Source of the DNA: Vibrio chagasii
GTDB taxonomy: Bacteria > Pseudomonadota > Gammaproteobacteria > Enterobacterales > Vibrionaceae
Direction: 5' to 3'
Assembly (NCBI RefSeq): GCF_002954585.1
Contig: NZ_MSCI01000002.1
Location: 908,089 to 972,088, forward strand
Length of the DNA: 64,000 nt
Shown: piece after piece, positions 61,766 through 64,000 of the stretch
Position numbering within the stretch: position 1 is the stretch's first letter
Layout: each line of letters starts with the position of its first letter
Made by a program: the position numbers and the translations under genes
The notes under the pieces: model-generated
The model's database searches: none
Told to the model about the DNA's origin: nothing
Seen by the model: only the letters and a program-made list of their open reading frames with translations

Positions 61766-64000
61766 CTAGTTGTTGATTAAGCTCAAGCCGCTTGGTAAAG
61801 CATCACCAAACACACGCTTAGATTCGCTCTCGGAAAGCTCAGTGACTTCGCTAACCAGCGTTAACCAAGACTCTGGAACCTTACTCTGCTTTAGCTTCTC
61901 AATCACTTGATTACGATAATCGTCAGAGATATCAAACTGACGGTCGCCAGTTTTACGACAAATCATCACAGCAGCAAAGGCAATCATCTGCTCTTTCTGC
62001 CAATTCTGCTCAAGTAATTTTGGTAACCACTGTTCTGCTTGCTCTCTAGGGATCACACTGTGTTGGCTGCCATATAACGGGGTTCTTGAAGCCAGTCGAC
62101 CTAGCGCCCACCAGTGTGCTTGTTCAAACTGGTTGTGATTGATCGCTTTGCTTAGGAACCAAGACGCAAGAAGCACTTTGTCTTCCACTTCGAGTTGCTC
62201 AAGGGATGCCGCCAATCTCACCATGGCTTCATAACCATTGTCTTGGGCATCTTTAGCGCTCTTAGGGTTCTTCATAGCACCTGGGTGAAGGTACTTCGCA
62301 ATGTCAGCCAAGATTGTCTCTTGCTGCTCTTGGTTCAAACCACCGGCAACACGACGCCAGAAAACCCACCAGTCGGTCCAACCTTGGTGGTTCTTAAACT
62401 GAATGTTCTGTTGGTAGAGACCCCAAATCTGTTCGATACGCCATGAATCAGTAGGATCACCAAAGCCAGGGCGCAGTGAGTAACCTGCTAAGCGCAACCA
62501 GTTTTTCTCGTGTGCTTCTGAGCGGCGACGACGTTTACGACCTAATGACAAGGTATCAAATAGATGACGGAGGGTGGTGAAATCCCACTCATCACGTTTT
62601 CCGAGTCGTTTCTCAAGATCTTTCGATAGAGTTTTGATCTCTTTCGATTCCGCACTCTTTTTGTTGCCACTGTACAGGCGAGATATCAACTCTTTACATT
62701 CATCTAAGCGTGGGTGAAGTGTGGAGTTTTCGGACTCATCGCCTTGTTTATTCCTGACTTCAAATTCAAGTAACCAACGTTTCGAGTCATCTTCAGTACT
62801 CACGCACTCCATTTTCAGTGTGCCGACTTCGGTTAACTGACAAGCGAGCAGCACTTCAACGCGCTCTTTTTGGTTAGCTTGAAGCTCTGCTGTGCCTGAG
62901 CCTTCCAGCGTCGAGATGTAAGGTGGAAGAGGGGAGAACAGGTCGGCATCCACATCGACCATCACACCATTTTGAATTGCCGTATCTTGAGCAATTTGAT
63001 CGTGAGTTGAAGTCAGCAGGTTAAAACGAACTGGCTCGCCTAACGTCAGTGAGAAACGACGGCTGTTCAAACGGATTTCTTGGCCTTCTTCGGTACCTTT
63101 AGCAAGCAGACACAGTGCTTTACCCATCTTGTTCTTTTCTTGTAGATGCAAGAAGTAAGAACGAGCAGCACCGCCACCGATTTTCAGCTGGGCACCACGG
63201 CGAGCTTTACCAAACGCAACCGCGCCTAATGCCACAGACCAATCTGGGTGAGGGTTATCTAGTACTGTGATTGGAGCTCCGTTCCAGTTACCTAGAAGCT
63301 GAGTTATACGCTCCGTGACAAGTTCACTGTTGAACACACCACCGTTAAGCAGCACACCGACAGGAATAGCTGGTTTGGTGTCATCGAATTGAACCGCATC
63401 TGAATTTTGTAGCGCCGCTTTAGACACTTGCTGATGCGTTGTCAGGAATTCAGCAACGTGCTTACTTACCGCTGGGTCCGCAACGTAAGGCAGACCGAAT
63501 TCAACTACAGCGCTGCGACGTTTGTCTGGTGTTTCAGTAAATTCAGACAGTGGGAAGAAGCCTTCTAATGCGATTTGATGAACTTCTTGCTTGGTTAAGC
63601 CGATACTTTTAGTACCGCCTAATAGCTTCGAACCGCTGCCAAGCATGGTGATTTTGACATCGTCTGGCGCATTAGCAGAAAGCAGGCTCTCTTTTGCTGC
63701 GCGAGTTTGTTGAATCAGTTTGGTGAGGCTAGAGGCATTCAGTTTCTTGTTTTGGTTGAAGCGCTGCTCTGCAAGGTGAGCGAGGGCTAGATCTAGATTA
63801 TCACCACCCAGCATTAAGTGTTCGCCAACGCCAATACGGTCGAGTGCTAGTTCACTATGGCCTTGTTTGTCTGCATCGCTATTCTCATTGAACTGGGCTT
63901 CAATTAAGCTTAAGTCGGTAGTACCACCGCCGACATCACATACTAAGATTAACGGGATCTGTTGGAGTTCTTCCGCGGCGGTTTGCTGGTGGCGTGCATA
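61766..64000 (-). CDS. Large Hsp70-family protein (YegD-like, DUF3731), 5' end outside window
   Basis: 744 residues are visible and the frame is open to the right edge. The first visible part holds the actin-fold phosphate-2 motif CDVGGGTTDLSLIEA, then GVGEHLMLGGDNLDLALA and GVLLNGGVFNS, typical of Hsp70 ATPase domains. There is no normal Hsp70 peptide-binding domain; instead about 450 residues of helical and charged sequence follow (RRRRSEAHEKNWLRLAGYSLRPGFGD...), matching the DUF3731 extension. Such proteins usually sit beside a second Hsp70-like gene. Client and function are unknown. Confidence 0.85.
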   Translation of the reverse strand, partial: YARHQQTAAEELQQIPLILVCDVGGGTTDLSLIEAQFNENSDADKQGHSELALDRIGVGEHLMLGGDNLDLALAHLAEQRFNQNKKLNASSLTKLIQQTRAAKESLLSANAPDDVKITMLGSGSKLLGGTKSIGLTKQEVHQIALEGFFPLSEFTETPDKRRSAVVEFGLPYVADPAVSKHVAEFLTTHQQVSKAALQNSDAVQFDDTKPAIPVGVLLNGGVFNSELVTERITQLLGNWNGAPITVLDNPHPDWSVALGAVAFGKARRGAQLKIGGGAARSYFLHLQEKNKMGKALCLLAKGTEEGQEIRLNSRRFSLTLGEPVRFNLLTSTHDQIAQDTAIQNGVMVDVDADLFSPLPPYISTLEGSGTAELQANQKERVEVLLACQLTEVGTLKMECVSTEDDSKRWLLEFEVRNKQGDESENSTLHPRLDECKELISRLYSGNKKSAESKEIKTLSKDLEKRLGKRDEWDFTTLRHLFDTLSLGRKRRRRSEAHEKNWLRLAGYSLRPGFGDPTDSWRIEQIWGLYQQNIQFKNHQGWTDWWVFWRRVAGGLNQEQQETILADIAKYLHPGAMKNPKSAKDAQDNGYEAMVRLAASLEQLEVEDKVLLASWFLSKAINHNQFEQAHWWALGRLASRTPLYGSQHSVIPREQAEQWLPKLLEQNWQKEQMIAFAAVMICRKTGDRQFDISDDYRNQVIEKLKQSKVPESWLTLVSEVTELSESESKRVFGDALPSGLSLINN

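Noticed and set aside
1..64000. tRNA, rRNA, CRISPR arrays, prophage, intact IS transposase or integrase
   Set aside because: None recognised by eye on either strand; no cloverleaf with CCA-proximal motif, no regularly spaced repeat-spacer array, and no transposase- or integrase-like protein among the frames.

Overview
This 64 kb window is chromosomal DNA of a marine gammaproteobacterium, almost certainly a Vibrio and plausibly of the Splendidus clade. That placement rests on gene content and order recalled from Vibrio and E. coli, not on a database search. The supporting blocks are: psrA-type TetR / acyl-CoA dehydrogenase / fabV; ybjL / grxA; iron-ADH / hexR / panP; lysO / tfoX / two-component pair / serC; aspC / asnS; tyrP / serine dehydratase / sdaC / nudL / pabB; and ycjX-ycjF-tyrR. 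Most genes are housekeeping or core Vibrio functions. I see no rRNA, tRNA, CRISPR array, prophage or intact transposase.

Layout. 1-0.3 kb: 3' end of nhaA. 0.5-5.5 kb: surface-adhesion locus with an OmpA-type lipoprotein, a TolC-like outer-membrane channel and, divergently, a 925-aa type I-secreted adhesin with a LapG-like TAAG site. 5.9-10.3 kb: fatty-acid block (PsrA-like repressor, acyl-CoA dehydrogenase, FabV). 10.6-17.6 kb: YbjL-type transporter, glutaredoxin, iron alcohol dehydrogenase, HexR, PanP. 17.7-26 kb: periplasmic protein, LysO, HDOD protein, competence regulator TfoX with an SD-masking leader hairpin, small OMP, an overlapping histidine kinase/response regulator pair and a DUF945 protein. 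26.2-32.8 kb: SerC, AraC regulator, small protein, MOSC protein YiiM, exonuclease plus CBS/DUF294 protein, OMP. 32.9-38.5 kb: AspC, an HD-GYP remnant, a MocR regulator, a two-TM miniprotein, AsnS. 39-42.4 kb: SulP transporter and a chemoreceptor with a CxxCH haem-c motif. 42.5-52 kb: amino-acid block (TyrP behind a Tyr/Phe-rich leader peptide, serine dehydratase, SdaC, NudL, PabB), interrupted by an H-NOX/hybrid kinase pair. 52.1-52.4 kb: a 268-bp MITE-like element. 52.6-59.4 kb: class I fumarase, miniprotein, YcjX-YcjF-TyrR-RimJ. 59.5-64 kb: DUF2947 protein, a frameshifted GAF-GGDEF gene, a small protein and the 3' part of a large Hsp70-family gene.

How they fit together. Aromatic amino acid control is represented twice: TyrR with a near-consensus TyrR box in front of its own gene, and a tyrosine transporter that appears to be controlled instead by translation of a Tyr/Phe-rich leader through C-rich, G-poor RNA, which suggests Rho-dependent attenuation. 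That leader is the best candidate here for an undescribed regulatory system. A second theme is signal input: haem-type sensors (H-NOX kinase, CxxCH chemoreceptor), a kinase with a receiver that has lost its phospho-acceptor, and two decayed c-di-GMP genes (HD-GYP remnant, frameshifted GGDEF) in the same window as a Lap-type adhesin whose retention is normally controlled by c-di-GMP.
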